From Photobacterium atrarenae (GTDB taxonomy: Bacteria; Pseudomonadota; Gammaproteobacteria; Enterobacterales; Vibrionaceae): 64,000 bases of DNA. The position numbers and the translations under genes were made by a program. Shown here in pieces: positions 51,254-59,665 of this stretch. Below the pieces are notes generated by a model that was not told the origin of the DNA, made no database searches, and was given only the letters and a program-made list of their open reading frames with translations. How positions within the stretch are numbered: the stretch's first letter is position 1; each line of letters begins with the position of its first letter. The DNA is taken from positions 2,790,902 to 2,854,901 of the forward strand of contig NZ_CP101508.1 in the NCBI RefSeq assembly GCF_024380015.1. Direction: 5' to 3'.

Positions 51254-52288
51254 ATGGAATATCACCGACTCCCCCATTCCTCACTCGAAGTGAGTAAGAT
51301 CTGCCTCGGCACCATGACCTTTGGTGAACAAAACACCGAAGCCCAGGCACACAGCCAGCTCGATTTTGCCTTTGAACGCGGCGTCAATTTTATGGACACC
51401 GCTGAAATGTACCCGGTCCCACCCAAACCGGACACCCAGGGGCTCACCGAGTCCTATATCGGCAGTTGGCTCAAGAAAACCGGCCTGCGGGATAAGGTCG
51501 TACTTGCCACCAAAGTCGCCGGCCCCCGAGGAGTCCCGCATGTGCGTGACAACATGGCGCTGGATCGCCGTAATATCCACGATGCGGTGGAAACCAGCCT
51601 CAGCCGACTACAAACTGACTACATCGATCTCTACCAGTTGCACTGGCCGCAGCGGGAAACCAATTGCTTCGGCAAGCTAAACTACCAGTATCAGGAAGAC
51701 CACTCGGGCGTGACCCTGACCGATAGCCTGGAAGCCCTGGCGGAGCTGGTACGGGCCGGAAAAATCCGCTACATCGGCTTGTCCAACGAGACCCCCTGGG
51801 GCGTGATGTCATTTCTGCGCCTGGCGGAAAAACACGGTCTGCCTCGGGTGATCTCCATCCAGAACCCTTACAACCTGCTCAACCGCAGCTTTGAAGTCGG
51901 TTTGTCCGAGATCAGCCATCATGAAGGCGTCGAGCTCCTGGCCTATTCCCCACTAGCTTTTGGTACCCTGAGCGGCAAATACCTGGACGGTGCCCGCCCT
52001 GAAGGCGCCCGCTGTACCCTATTCGAACGCTTCTCGCGCTACTTTACCCCACAGGGCGTTGCAGCCACCCGGGCCTACGTTGATATCGCTCAAAAGCACG
52101 GCCTGGATCCGGCCCAGATGGCGCTGGCCTTTGTCAACCATCGCCCGTTTGTTGCCTCGAATATCATCGGTGCCACTAACCTGGCGCAACTCGAAGCCAA
52201 TATCAACAGTATCGACCTTCATCTGAGCGATGAGGTACTGCGCGATCTTGAAACGGTCGGGATCACCTACTCCAATCCCTGCCCCTGA
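51254..52288 (+). CDS. tas: NADP(H)-dependent aldo-keto reductase Tas
   Basis: 344 aa (E. coli Tas 346). Aldo-keto reductase barrel: MEYHRLPHSSLEVSKICLGTMTFG start, catalytic Asp/Tyr in FMDTAEMYP (about 46-54), Lys in VVLATKVAGP and His in YQLHWPQRE. Physiological substrate unclear; E. coli tas was found to suppress tyrosine auxotrophy in starving cells. Strong AAGGAGG upstream. The order mutH-tas is conserved in V. cholerae and E. coli. Confidence 0.93.
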   Translation: MEYHRLPHSSLEVSKICLGTMTFGEQNTEAQAHSQLDFAFERGVNFMDTAEMYPVPPKPDTQGLTESYIGSWLKKTGLRDKVVLATKVAGPRGVPHVRDNMALDRRNIHDAVETSLSRLQTDYIDLYQLHWPQRETNCFGKLNYQYQEDHSGVTLTDSLEALAELVRAGKIRYIGLSNETPWGVMSFLRLAEKHGLPRVISIQNPYNLLNRSFEVGLSEISHHEGVELLAYSPLAFGTLSGKYLDGARPEGARCTLFERFSRYFTPQGVAATRAYVDIAQKHGLDPAQMALAFVNHRPFVASNIIGATNLAQLEANINSIDLHLSDEVLRDLETVGITYSNPCP

Positions 52289-52311
52289 GCCCCCTGGTTA
52301 ACGCCATGAAA

Positions 52312-52332
52312 AGCCCCCCGACCAGCGGGGGC
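52312..52332 (+). terminator. tas terminator
   Basis: AGCCCCC-CGACCAG-CGGGGGCT followed by GTTTCC, 23 nt after the stop. Weak T-run. Confidence 0.65.
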
Positions 52333-52394
52333 TGTTTCCATTCAACATTCAGTTTGCACCTTGCTCCGGCTCCCACCGCAGCAAGGTGCTAATT

Positions 52395-52640
52395 TTACGT
52401 GACCCATCGCGACTGATAGCCCCGTCTGAGACGACGTGCCAGGCGACCGGCTTTATCGGCAGGAAACGCAATCTCGATCCGGCTGTCTTTGGCAATCCCG
52501 ATATCCTGTTTCAGGTGCTGCGACAAGTTCGGCATGTGGACCCGAACCCGGCTATGCTGACGCCGCCAGTGGGCTTCTTCCCGGTGAACATCCAAACGGA
52601 TCAATAGAACGGCCAGGCGCAAATAAACTGATTGACGCAT
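52395..52640 (-). CDS. Small basic protein of unknown function
   Basis: 81 aa from ATG at 52640, which has GGAG 9 nt upstream. Highly Arg-rich (LLIRLDVHREEAHWRRQHSR, then RLARRLRRGYQS), with a short hydrophobic start (VYLRLAVLLI). No signal peptide cleavage site is clear. It is preceded on the same strand by a GC hairpin and a 21-codon ORF with its own promoter. No family recognised; basic composition would suit nucleic-acid or membrane-surface binding, but that is a guess. Confidence 0.6.
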   Translation of the reverse strand: MRQSVYLRLAVLLIRLDVHREEAHWRRQHSRVRVHMPNLSQHLKQDIGIAKDSRIEIAFPADKAGRLARRLRRGYQSRWVT

Positions 52641-52708
52641 AAGTGTACTCTCCATGTTAAAAAGTCGGAGGGTCACAGAGTCTGCCGAAAAGGCTGAATA
52701 AAATCGTC

Positions 52709-52729
52709 GCCGCGACAGATCTCCGCGGC
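52709..52729 (-). terminator. Attenuator-like hairpin upstream of the small basic protein
   Basis: On the minus strand GCCGCG-9 nt-CGCGGC followed by GACGATTTTATT. It lies 22 nt after the 21-codon ORF and about 70 nt before the 81-aa gene. The partial T-run starts 6 nt after the stem, so it is only terminator-like. Confidence 0.45.
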
Positions 52730-52751
52730 CCGAGGTTACAGCGGAAAACTG

Positions 52752-52817
52752 TTAAGAGGTGGTTCGTTTCGAGGTATCACCAGCAGGACACTTCGAGTTC
52801 AAATCACTGATTTTCAT
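52752..52817 (-). CDS. 21-codon ORF with ideal ribosome site (possible leader peptide)
   Basis: ATG at 52817, stop TAA at 52754-52752. AGGAGG lies 7 nt before the ATG. The peptide begins MKISDLNSKCPAG and ends TSKRTTS: polar, one cysteine, rich in Ser/Thr/Lys, without hydrophobic segment. A promoter is 43 nt upstream and a hairpin follows. Either a leader peptide controlling the 81-aa gene or a free small protein. It is too short for homology reasoning; evidence is the start signals only. Confidence 0.55.
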   Translation of the reverse strand: MKISDLNSKCPAGDTSKRTTS

Positions 52818-52859
52818 CTTGTTTCCTCCTGGTAAATAAAAGTGGGTAAGTATGGTTTC

Positions 52860-52887
52860 ATTGTAACCAGCCGAACGAATAAAACAA
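52860..52887 (-). promoter_or_regulatory. Promoter of the 21-codon ORF
   Basis: On the minus strand: -35 TTGTTT (52887-52882), 16-nt spacer, -10 TACAAT (52865-52860). Predicted start near 52853, leaving about 36 nt before the ATG. Confidence 0.6.
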
Positions 52888-52994
52888 GCATATATTAGCA
52901 CCCGATTGCATAAATATAGTTTTATCCTATTTCATTCGGCATTGACACCAGAAATGCCCGGGATATCACTGAATTGTTCAAATTCAACAGGTAA

Positions 52995-54335
52995 TCATCC
53001 CTGCCGGTACTGCTGGCGGGGCGGCGGCACCAAGTCGTGCTTATTGAGCAAGCGGTACATAGTTGCCCGCGACACGCCCAGTTCACGGGCCGCAGCCGAG
53101 ATTTGCCCCTTGTTATTTTCCAGCACCGATAATAACGCGCTGCGCTCAGACTCTTCCCGGATCTTCTTCAGGCTCTGCTTGTCATCGGTGATCCGCGGTA
53201 GATCAAGATGCTCCACCTCAATCACTTTACTCTCGCTCAGTAGAATCGCCCGCTTGAGCTGACTGATCAACTCTCGGACATTACCCGGCCAGGGATAGTT
53301 CAGGAGCAGTTTCTGAGCTTCTTCGGACAATGACTTAGCAATGCTGTTGTACTGGCGTGAGAACTTGGTCAGCAAATAATCGGCCAGCAACAGAATATCT
53401 TCCCCCCGCTCGCGCAGGGCCGGCACCGTCAGCCCCAGCACATTAAGGCGATAATAGAGATCTTCGCGAATATTCCCTTCAGCCAGCAACTCTTCGAGCG
53501 GAAAGCGGGTTGAGACCACTAACCGCACATCGGTATGGACAGCACGGCCACACTCAGTCGTAAAGCTGCCGTCTTCAAGCAAGCGGCACAACTCCAATTG
53601 GCGGTCATCACTGAGCAGGGCGATCTCATCGAGAAACAACACCCCTTTGTCTGCCGCACTGAAACAACACTGACCGGGGCCGGAAGGCGTTGCACCGTCC
53701 ACCAGCCAGGCACTGGTCACCGCTTCGCAGCTCACCGTGACAAACCGCCCCTTGGCCCGGGTCGAGGCCTGGTGAATCGCCTGCGCTACCAGCTCTTTGC
53801 CGGTTCCGATTTCGCCCTGAACAAATACCGGCATATCCGCAGCCGCCATTCGTTTCACCTGATGGCGAAGTTTTTTCATCACCGCGGTATTGCCCTGCAA
53901 GCCATGCTGGCCAAACTGACCCAGCTCGGGCCAGACTTTGCGCTCTAGTTGTAACATGCCGCGTTGGTGACCGATGGTTTTGAGCAACTGGGATTCCGGC
54001 ACTGGCGAGGTGAAATAATCAATGCAAAAACTGACAATAAACTGGCAGATCGCCTCGGTATTCAATTGATCTTCCCGCGCCAGCGCCAGCCAACGCGCCT
54101 GTTTGTTGCGATTGACGACTCCGGCTACACCGTTGAGACTGAAGTTATCCTGGGTCAGATCCACCACGCCAATACACGGGCCGACTTCCAGCAACAGCGC
54201 TTCGGCCGCCCGCAAATCGTAACATCGATAACAACGCCAACCGGCCTGCTCCAGTGCAGTGATCCAAGGAATGTCATTTCCCCCCAGCACAATTAACGTT
54301 CCTAGGGCTGAAGTGCGCTTTACATCTGTTCTCAT
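52995..54335 (-). CDS. vpsR: VpsR, c-di-GMP-responsive regulator of exopolysaccharide/biofilm
   Basis: 446 aa (V. cholerae VpsR about 444). N-terminal receiver-like domain with D59 (GVVDL) at the VpsR phosphorylation position; central AAA+ domain with Walker A GEIGTGKE (174-181) and Walker B GVLFLDEIALL (231-241); C-terminal Fis-type HTH (GQISAAARELGVSRATMYRLL). The sigma-54-contacting GAFTGA loop is absent between the Walker motifs (the stretch ATPSGPGQCCFS stands there), in line with VpsR acting with sigma-70. Its place between tas and lysS is that of VC0665. In Vibrio it drives vps gene expression on binding c-di-GMP. Confidence 0.9.
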   Translation of the reverse strand: MRTDVKRTSALGTLIVLGGNDIPWITALEQAGWRCYRCYDLRAAEALLLEVGPCIGVVDLTQDNFSLNGVAGVVNRNKQARWLALAREDQLNTEAICQFIVSFCIDYFTSPVPESQLLKTIGHQRGMLQLERKVWPELGQFGQHGLQGNTAVMKKLRHQVKRMAAADMPVFVQGEIGTGKELVAQAIHQASTRAKGRFVTVSCEAVTSAWLVDGATPSGPGQCCFSAADKGVLFLDEIALLSDDRQLELCRLLEDGSFTTECGRAVHTDVRLVVSTRFPLEELLAEGNIREDLYYRLNVLGLTVPALRERGEDILLLADYLLTKFSRQYNSIAKSLSEEAQKLLLNYPWPGNVRELISQLKRAILLSESKVIEVEHLDLPRITDDKQSLKKIREESERSALLSVLENNKGQISAAARELGVSRATMYRLLNKHDLVPPPRQQYRQG

Positions 54336-54515
54336 CCTTCACCGCCTTTCCTTTTGCCAGCTTCTCCCCACCACGCTCAGGCATATCATCGGTGCCGCAA
54401 TGACATCACCGTCCACCGCGTGACGCTCAAGTATCCACCTAAAAATATTGCAACTTGTTTACTATTATAATTAACATTTTGATAGTAGCCTGATTATATT
54501 TATCGCCCTGAAACG

Positions 54516-54540
54516 CAAAAAGCGCCCGAAGGCGCTTTTG
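54516..54540 (-). terminator. Symporter gene terminator
   Basis: CAAAAGCGCC-TTCG-GGCGCTTTTG on the minus strand, then CGTTTC, 20 nt after the stop. UUCG loop. Confidence 0.8.
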
Positions 54541-54560
54541 CATCATCATCAAGTTGCGAG

Positions 54561-55835
54561 TTAACTCACTGTCACGGTCTCAGACTGGGTTTCATCAGCC
54601 TCGACACCAATCTCATTTTCACTCTTGGCGACAATAGTATTCACCGCAGTATCACCCACCACATTTGAGCTGGTACAGAACATATCGTTGATCCGATCCA
54701 CCGCGGCGACAATCGCCAGACCTTCAGCCGGCAGGCCTAGTTGGTGCAGCAATACACCGACCATCACCACACCGCCGCCCGGTACACCGCCGGCACCAAT
54801 CGACAGCAGCAGAATCGTCAGACCCAGGGTCACCAAATCAGCGCTGTCAATCGGCTGACCAAATGCGTTGGCCACAAACAAGGTCGCCAGGGTGATGTAA
54901 ATTGACACGCCCGACATATTCATGGTTGCCCCCAGCGGCACCCCAAAACCTGCGACAGACTTCGACACACCGATTTTATCCGTCAGGGTACGCATGGTCA
55001 CCGGAATCGTTGCATTCGAGCTAGCTGTCGACAACGAGAACAGGATCTGCTCACGAGTATGACGCAGGAACTCGGATGGCTTGATGCCCGTCGTCAGTCC
55101 GACCATCATCGGATAGAAGAAGAAGATCCAGAACACCAGCATGGCCACAACCAACGCAACATAGCCTGCTACGGACATCAGTGTGGTTGCATCCAGTGTC
55201 GCCCCCAGCTGAACCATCAGCGCGAATACACCGTATGGCGCCAGGCTCATCACCAGGCCAACCAGCTTCATCATCAGCTCATTCGCCATCTTGAACGTAC
55301 GAATCGCCGGACCGCCACGGTGATCCAGCGCCTGGATCGCAAGACCTGTCAGAATTGCCATAAAGATGATCTGCAACATATCGCCGCTGGCAAACGCCTG
55401 GAACGGGTTGCTCGGCACAATGTTAACGATCAGGGAGAAAATGTCCGGGGTTTCTGTGGTGGTCAGCTCCACAGCTTCCGACACCGTCCCGGCCAGCTCA
55501 GCCCCTGCACCCGGCTGGAAGATCATCCCCACAGTCAGGGCTGCTGTGATCGCAATGATGGTGTTGATAATGTAGAGACCAAAAGTTTTTCCACCTAAGC
55601 GACCAAATGCGGTGATGTCTTTGAGTTCAACGATCCCGCACACGATTGACACATAAACCAGGGGTACCACCAGCAGTTTAATCAGTGAGACAAACATCCC
55701 GCCGGCACCTTCCGCCAGCCCCAGGACATAGGTGTCCATGAATGTCACGCCGTTAAACAGGTACTGAATCGCAGTCCCGATGATCAGGCCAGCAAAAAGG
55801 CCTGCAAATATTTTTCCTGATAGCGATTGTTGCAT
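54561..55835 (-). CDS. Dicarboxylate/amino acid:cation symporter (DAACS/SLC1 family), probably neutral substrate
   Basis: 424 aa from ATG at 55835 (GGAG 8 nt upstream); 32 upstream in-frame codons are foreign to the family. SLC1/GltPh-like elevator transporter: HP1 serine-rich tip ASSNATIP (271-278), TM7 motif NMSGV (306-310, in place of NMDGT), HP2 GAGGVPGGG, TM8 DRINDMFCTSSNVVGD (380-395). Aligned with GltPh, D390, D394, T398, N401 and D405 are kept, but the acidic-substrate arginine R397 is Cys387. In this family R to C/T goes with neutral amino acids (ASCT-type), so aspartate/glutamate or C4-dicarboxylates are unlikely substrates. A perfect CRP site lies upstream. Confidence 0.88.
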   Translation of the reverse strand: MQQSLSGKIFAGLFAGLIIGTAIQYLFNGVTFMDTYVLGLAEGAGGMFVSLIKLLVVPLVYVSIVCGIVELKDITAFGRLGGKTFGLYIINTIIAITAALTVGMIFQPGAGAELAGTVSEAVELTTTETPDIFSLIVNIVPSNPFQAFASGDMLQIIFMAILTGLAIQALDHRGGPAIRTFKMANELMMKLVGLVMSLAPYGVFALMVQLGATLDATTLMSVAGYVALVVAMLVFWIFFFYPMMVGLTTGIKPSEFLRHTREQILFSLSTASSNATIPVTMRTLTDKIGVSKSVAGFGVPLGATMNMSGVSIYITLATLFVANAFGQPIDSADLVTLGLTILLLSIGAGGVPGGGVVMVGVLLHQLGLPAEGLAIVAAVDRINDMFCTSSNVVGDTAVNTIVAKSENEIGVEADETQSETVTVS

Positions 55836-56114
55836 CGTCCATCTCCAGTCTGTTGTGCTTGCATTGGATTTATTTACTTCCTGTTCCCACTGTTCCTCGT
55901 GGGTTGGGCGACATTTTACACAGTTCAACATTCGGGAAAAGCGAGATGTTTACAAAATGGTTACACAAGACACCTGTGAAACAAACGTTTAAATATCATA
56001 CATATGACAATACAAATCGCTAAAGCAGTTTAAAATCCGGGGGTTATAGATAAGGCACTCAGCAAAATCATCTGTGAACACTGTTTTATTCTGCAGACGT
56101 TAAATTATCGTTAA

Positions 56115-56130
56115 TGTGAATCGAATCACA
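56115..56130 (-). promoter_or_regulatory. CRP-cAMP operator upstream of symporter gene
   Basis: TGTGA-ATCGAA-TCACA is a perfect 5-6-5 CRP palindrome, 280 bp before the symporter ATG. On the minus strand an AGAATA hexamer lies about 30 nt downstream, where the -10 of a class II CRP promoter would be. The rest of 55836-56255 (420 bp) shows no gene; a long stem CGCGGCTT/AAGCCGCG (about 56190-56216 and 56233-56242 flanks) may end the upstream lipoprotein transcript. Confidence 0.6.
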
Positions 56131-56255
56131 CTCAAAAATTCACTATAGGGATTCTAAAGGGAATTTTTCCACTATTGGAAAATTGATACCGCGGCTTCAA
56201 TCAGAGGTCGCCTGACACCAGGACAGGCCATCAAAGCCGCGAAGCGAGGGAAGGC

Positions 56256-56699
56256 TTAACCCGCTTGAGACTGACTAAGCTGACGGCAGGTGGCATCGGT
56301 CACCACATCCGTTGCAAAACCGCCATTGCCGGAATACCAGAAGCGCACACCTAACCCCTGGCTGATCGGCTGACCGAACTGCTCACAGATGTACGGAAAC
56401 ACATCCTGCTCTGCATCCGACTTATGCGTATTCCAGTACCAGCGAGGATTCGGCAAGCGGTAAATCACGGTCAACAGCGAGGTCTGCGGATCAAACTGGA
56501 AGGTCTGCACCCCACCACGGAAAGGTTGGGACGGCACATCATTCAACGCCATCAGCTTTTCTTTATGCGCATCCGGCAAATGGCCGACAAAGTCAGACGC
56601 AGGCGGCGTCAGCTTCAACGCCTGGCAACCAGAAAGGGCTACCACCGCAGCCGCCACTAAGGCAGTCCGAGTTTTCATTCCAAATCGAGTCATATTCAT
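56256..56699 (-). CDS. Putative lipoprotein of unknown function
   Basis: About 147 aa from the ATG at 56699; ATGs at 56693 and 56678 are equally possible since none has a good ribosome site. Signal peptide KTRTALVAAAVVALSGC with lipobox LSGC; Gln after the Cys suggests outer-membrane sorting. The mature part has aromatic-rich YRLPNPRWYWNTH and two further cysteines (YICEQF, ATCRQL) that may pair. No family recognised. Lies between lysS and the symporter gene on the same strand; the lysS terminator lies beyond its promoter side. Confidence 0.72.
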   Translation of the reverse strand: MNMTRFGMKTRTALVAAAVVALSGCQALKLTPPASDFVGHLPDAHKEKLMALNDVPSQPFRGGVQTFQFDPQTSLLTVIYRLPNPRWYWNTHKSDAEQDVFPYICEQFGQPISQGLGVRFWYSGNGGFATDVVTDATCRQLSQSQAG

Positions 56700-56789
56700 T
56701 CTATCTATCTGATTAGCTGTGATAAGTTCTCCGGCATCATACACCAAATCGATGCAACAGACTGCACACATTTCAAATCACAGGGACAA

Positions 56790-56815
56790 AAAAAGCCACC
56801 AGAGGTGGCTTTTTC
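56790..56815. terminator. lysS terminator (bidirectional)
   Basis: AAAAAGCCACC-AGA-GGTGGCTTTTT with a further A-run on the left, 18 nt after the lysS stop. Confidence 0.9.
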
Positions 56816-56832
56816 ACACAGCCCAAAGGCGA

Positions 56833-58338
56833 TTAGCCTTGCTGCGGGCGCATGGCCGGGAACAGGATCACGTCACGGATAGTGTGCGTGTTGGTAAACA
56901 GCATCACCAGACGGTCAATCCCGATGCCCTGACCTGCTGTTGGCGGCAAACCGTGCTCCAGTGCCGTGATATAATCGGCATCGTAGTACATGGCTTCGTC
57001 ATCACCGGCGTCTTTGGCATCCACCTGGGCTTTGAAGCGCTGGTCCTGATCTTCCGCATCGTTCAGCTCCGAGAAGCCGTTGGCCACTTCGCGGCCACCG
57101 ATGAAGAACTCAAAACGATCCGTGATGAACGGGTTTTCATCATTGCGACGAGCCAGCGGCGAGATGTCGGCCGGGTACTCGGTGATAAACGTCGGCTGGA
57201 TCAGTTTCGGCTCAGCCGTTTCACCAAAGACTTCTTCCAGGATCTGGCCACAGGTCCAGAAGCTTTCGAACGCGATGCTCAGCGACTCCGCCAGGTTACG
57301 CATGAAGTTAATGTCACTGACTTCAGCGTATGTCATCTTTTGGATGACTTCATGGTTCGGGTTGTACTGCTTGATCGCTTCGAGCATGCTCAGGCGCGGA
57401 TACGGGCCACCGAAGTCAACCGTCTCATCGCCGTATAGCAGCTTCGTCGTCCCGCACAGATCCAGTGCGATACTGCTTAGCATCTCTTCAGTCAGATCCA
57501 TCAGGTCACGATAGTCTGCATACGCCATATAGAATTCCATCATAGTGAATTCCGGGTTATGGCGTGGCGACAGCCCTTCGTTACGGAAGTTGCGGTTGAT
57601 TTCGAACACCCGCTCAAAGCCACCCACAACCAGACGCTTGAGGTACAGCTCAGGCGCAACACGCAGATACATGTCGATATCCAGCGCGTTATGGTGGGTA
57701 ATGAACGGACGCGCGGTCGCACCACCCGGGATCACGTGCATCATCGGCGTTTCAACTTCCATGAACCCTTTGGAGGTCATGAAGTGACGGATCGCACTGA
57801 CGACTTTCGAGCGCATCATCATCGCATTGCGTGAGTCTTCATTCACAATCAGATCAACATAACGCTGGCGGTAGCGCATTTCCTGATCGGTCAGACCGTG
57901 GAATTTCTCCGGCAACGGGCGCAACGCTTTGGTCAGCAGCTCGTATTCGTTCATGTTGACATACAGGTCGCCTTTGCCTGATTTGTGCAGCTCACCTTTT
58001 ACGCCAATGATGTCACCGATATCCAGGCCGCCGTACTGCGCTTTCAGCGCTTTCTGCACATCTTTCGCCGCGTAGGCCTGGATACGGCCGGAAACATCCT
58101 GAATCGCCAGGAATGGACCACGTTTGGCCATCACGCGGCCGGCAATCGCAACCACATGACCAGCTTCTTCCAGCGCTTCTTTGCTCAACTCGCCAAACTT
58201 CGCCTGCAGATCAGCAGCCAGGCTATCACGGCGGAAATCATTGGGGTGGCCGTTTGCTTTACAGCTTTCGCGAATCATATCCAGTTTCGCGCGGCGTTCA
58301 GCAATCAGCTTATTCTCATCTTGTAATTGATCAGTCAT
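56833..58338 (-). CDS. lysS: Lysyl-tRNA synthetase (class II)
   Basis: 501 aa (E. coli 505). N-terminal OB-fold anticodon-binding domain (about 60-150; [17 protein letters not shown]), class II core with motif 1 near [13 protein letters not shown], motif 2 [20 protein letters not shown], and motif 3 [10 protein letters not shown] near the C-terminus. It follows prfB by 33 nt, the conserved prfB-lysS pair. Confidence 0.98.
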   Translation of the reverse strand: MTDQLQDENKLIAERRAKLDMIRESCKANGHPNDFRRDSLAADLQAKFGELSKEALEEAGHVVAIAGRVMAKRGPFLAIQDVSGRIQAYAAKDVQKALKAQYGGLDIGDIIGVKGELHKSGKGDLYVNMNEYELLTKALRPLPEKFHGLTDQEMRYRQRYVDLIVNEDSRNAMMMRSKVVSAIRHFMTSKGFMEVETPMMHVIPGGATARPFITHHNALDIDMYLRVAPELYLKRLVVGGFERVFEINRNFRNEGLSPRHNPEFTMMEFYMAYADYRDLMDLTEEMLSSIALDLCGTTKLLYGDETVDFGGPYPRLSMLEAIKQYNPNHEVIQKMTYAEVSDINFMRNLAESLSIAFESFWTCGQILEEVFGETAEPKLIQPTFITEYPADISPLARRNDENPFITDRFEFFIGGREVANGFSELNDAEDQDQRFKAQVDAKDAGDDEAMYYDADYITALEHGLPPTAGQGIGIDRLVMLFTNTHTIRDVILFPAMRPQQG

Positions 58339-58371
58339 GGGTGAACCTTTAAATTCGTGAACCGATATCGG

Positions 58372-59470
58372 TTACAGACCAGATTTCAGGCTGGCTTCAA
58401 TAAAACGGTCGAGGTCGCCGTCCAGTACGGCCTGGGTGTTACGGTTTTCCACCCCGGTACGCAAATCTTTGATGCGGGAATCATCCAACACGTAAGAGCG
58501 GATCTGGCTGCCCCAACCAATGTCAGATTTGGCATCCTCATTGGCTTGCTTCTCTGCGTTCTGCTTCTGCATTTCAAGCTCGAACAGCTTCGCTTTCAGC
58601 TGCTTCATCGCCTGATCTTTGTTTTTATGCTGAGAACGGTCGTTCTGACACTGCACCACAGTATTGGTCGGCACGTGGGTGATCCGAACCGCTGATTCTG
58701 TGGTGTTGACGTGCTGACCACCAGCGCCTGAGGCACGATAGACGTCAATCCGCAGATCGGACGGGTTGATCTCGATGTCGATATTGTCATCAACTTCCGG
58801 ATAAATAAACGCGGAAGCGAACGACGTATGGCGACGGCCGCCGGAGTCAAACGGCGACTTGCGAACCAGGCGGTGGACGCCGGTTTCCGTGCGCAGCCAG
58901 CCGTAGGCATACTCGCCGCTGATGCGGACCGTGGCTGATTTCAGGCCGGCAACATCGCCCTCGGAAACTTCGATCACCTCGGTCTTGAAACCTTTGGCTT
59001 CCGCCCAGCGCAGGTACATGCGCAGCATCATCGAGGTCCAGTCCTGGGCTTCGGTACCCCCCGAACCTGCCTGAAGGTCGATATAACAATCCGATCCGTC
59101 ATGATCGCCGGAGAACATACGGCGGAACTCAAGCTGCTCCAGCTTACTTTCCAGCTCGGCCAGTTCCGGCTCGATCTCATCAAATGTTTCCTGGTCGTCT
59201 TCTTCCACGGCCAGCTCCAGCAGACCATCGACGTCTTCAACGCCCTGATCCAGCTGGTCAATTGTTTCAACAACCGCTTCTAAAGATGCACGCTCTTTAC
59301 CCAGCGCTTGTGCGCGCTCAGGCTCATTCCATACACCCGGTTGCTCTAACTCTGCATTAACCTCTTCCAGACGCTCTTTCTTCGCATCATAGTCAAAGGT
59401 ACCCCCTAAGGACGTCAGTTCGTGCTGACACATCCTCAAGTCGGTTTTTAATAGGATTAATCTCGAACAT
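58372..59470 (-). CDS. prfB: Peptide chain release factor 2, with programmed +1 frameshift
   Basis: The gene is in two frames. Frame 1 starts at ATG 59470 ([14 protein letters not shown]) and reads 25 codons to an in-frame TGA at 59395-59393. The slippery context is AGGGGG-TAC-CTT-TGA-C, i.e. the internal Shine-Dalgarno plus CTT TGA C shift site of E. coli. After a +1 shift translation resumes with [13 protein letters not shown] and ends at 58372, giving 365 aa, as in E. coli. Functional motifs: SPF (stop-codon recognition, KSPFDSGG) and GGQ ([14 protein letters not shown]). RF2 reads UGA/UAA, so the shift makes its synthesis self-limiting. Confidence 0.97.
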
Positions 59471-59583
59471 TGCCAATCTTCACTGCCGAAATGGACATAA
59501 CCGAAGGATTCTATCGAATTGTAGATAGAATATACAGGGGGGAAGAAAGGTTATCGGCGATTTTTATTCTTTAACCCCGATCA

Positions 59584-59619
59584 CAAAAACGGCGTGAAGG
59601 CCCAGAGGGCATACACGCC
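59584..59619 (-). terminator. recJ terminator
   Basis: On the minus strand GGCGTG...CACGCC enclosing GCCC-TCT-GGGC, followed by GTTTTTGTG. Lies about 50 nt after recJ and upstream of prfB. Confidence 0.8.
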
Positions 59620-59665
59620 TTTCCCGGACCGGTCATAGCAATACGGCCCGGGGAATACAGGACGG

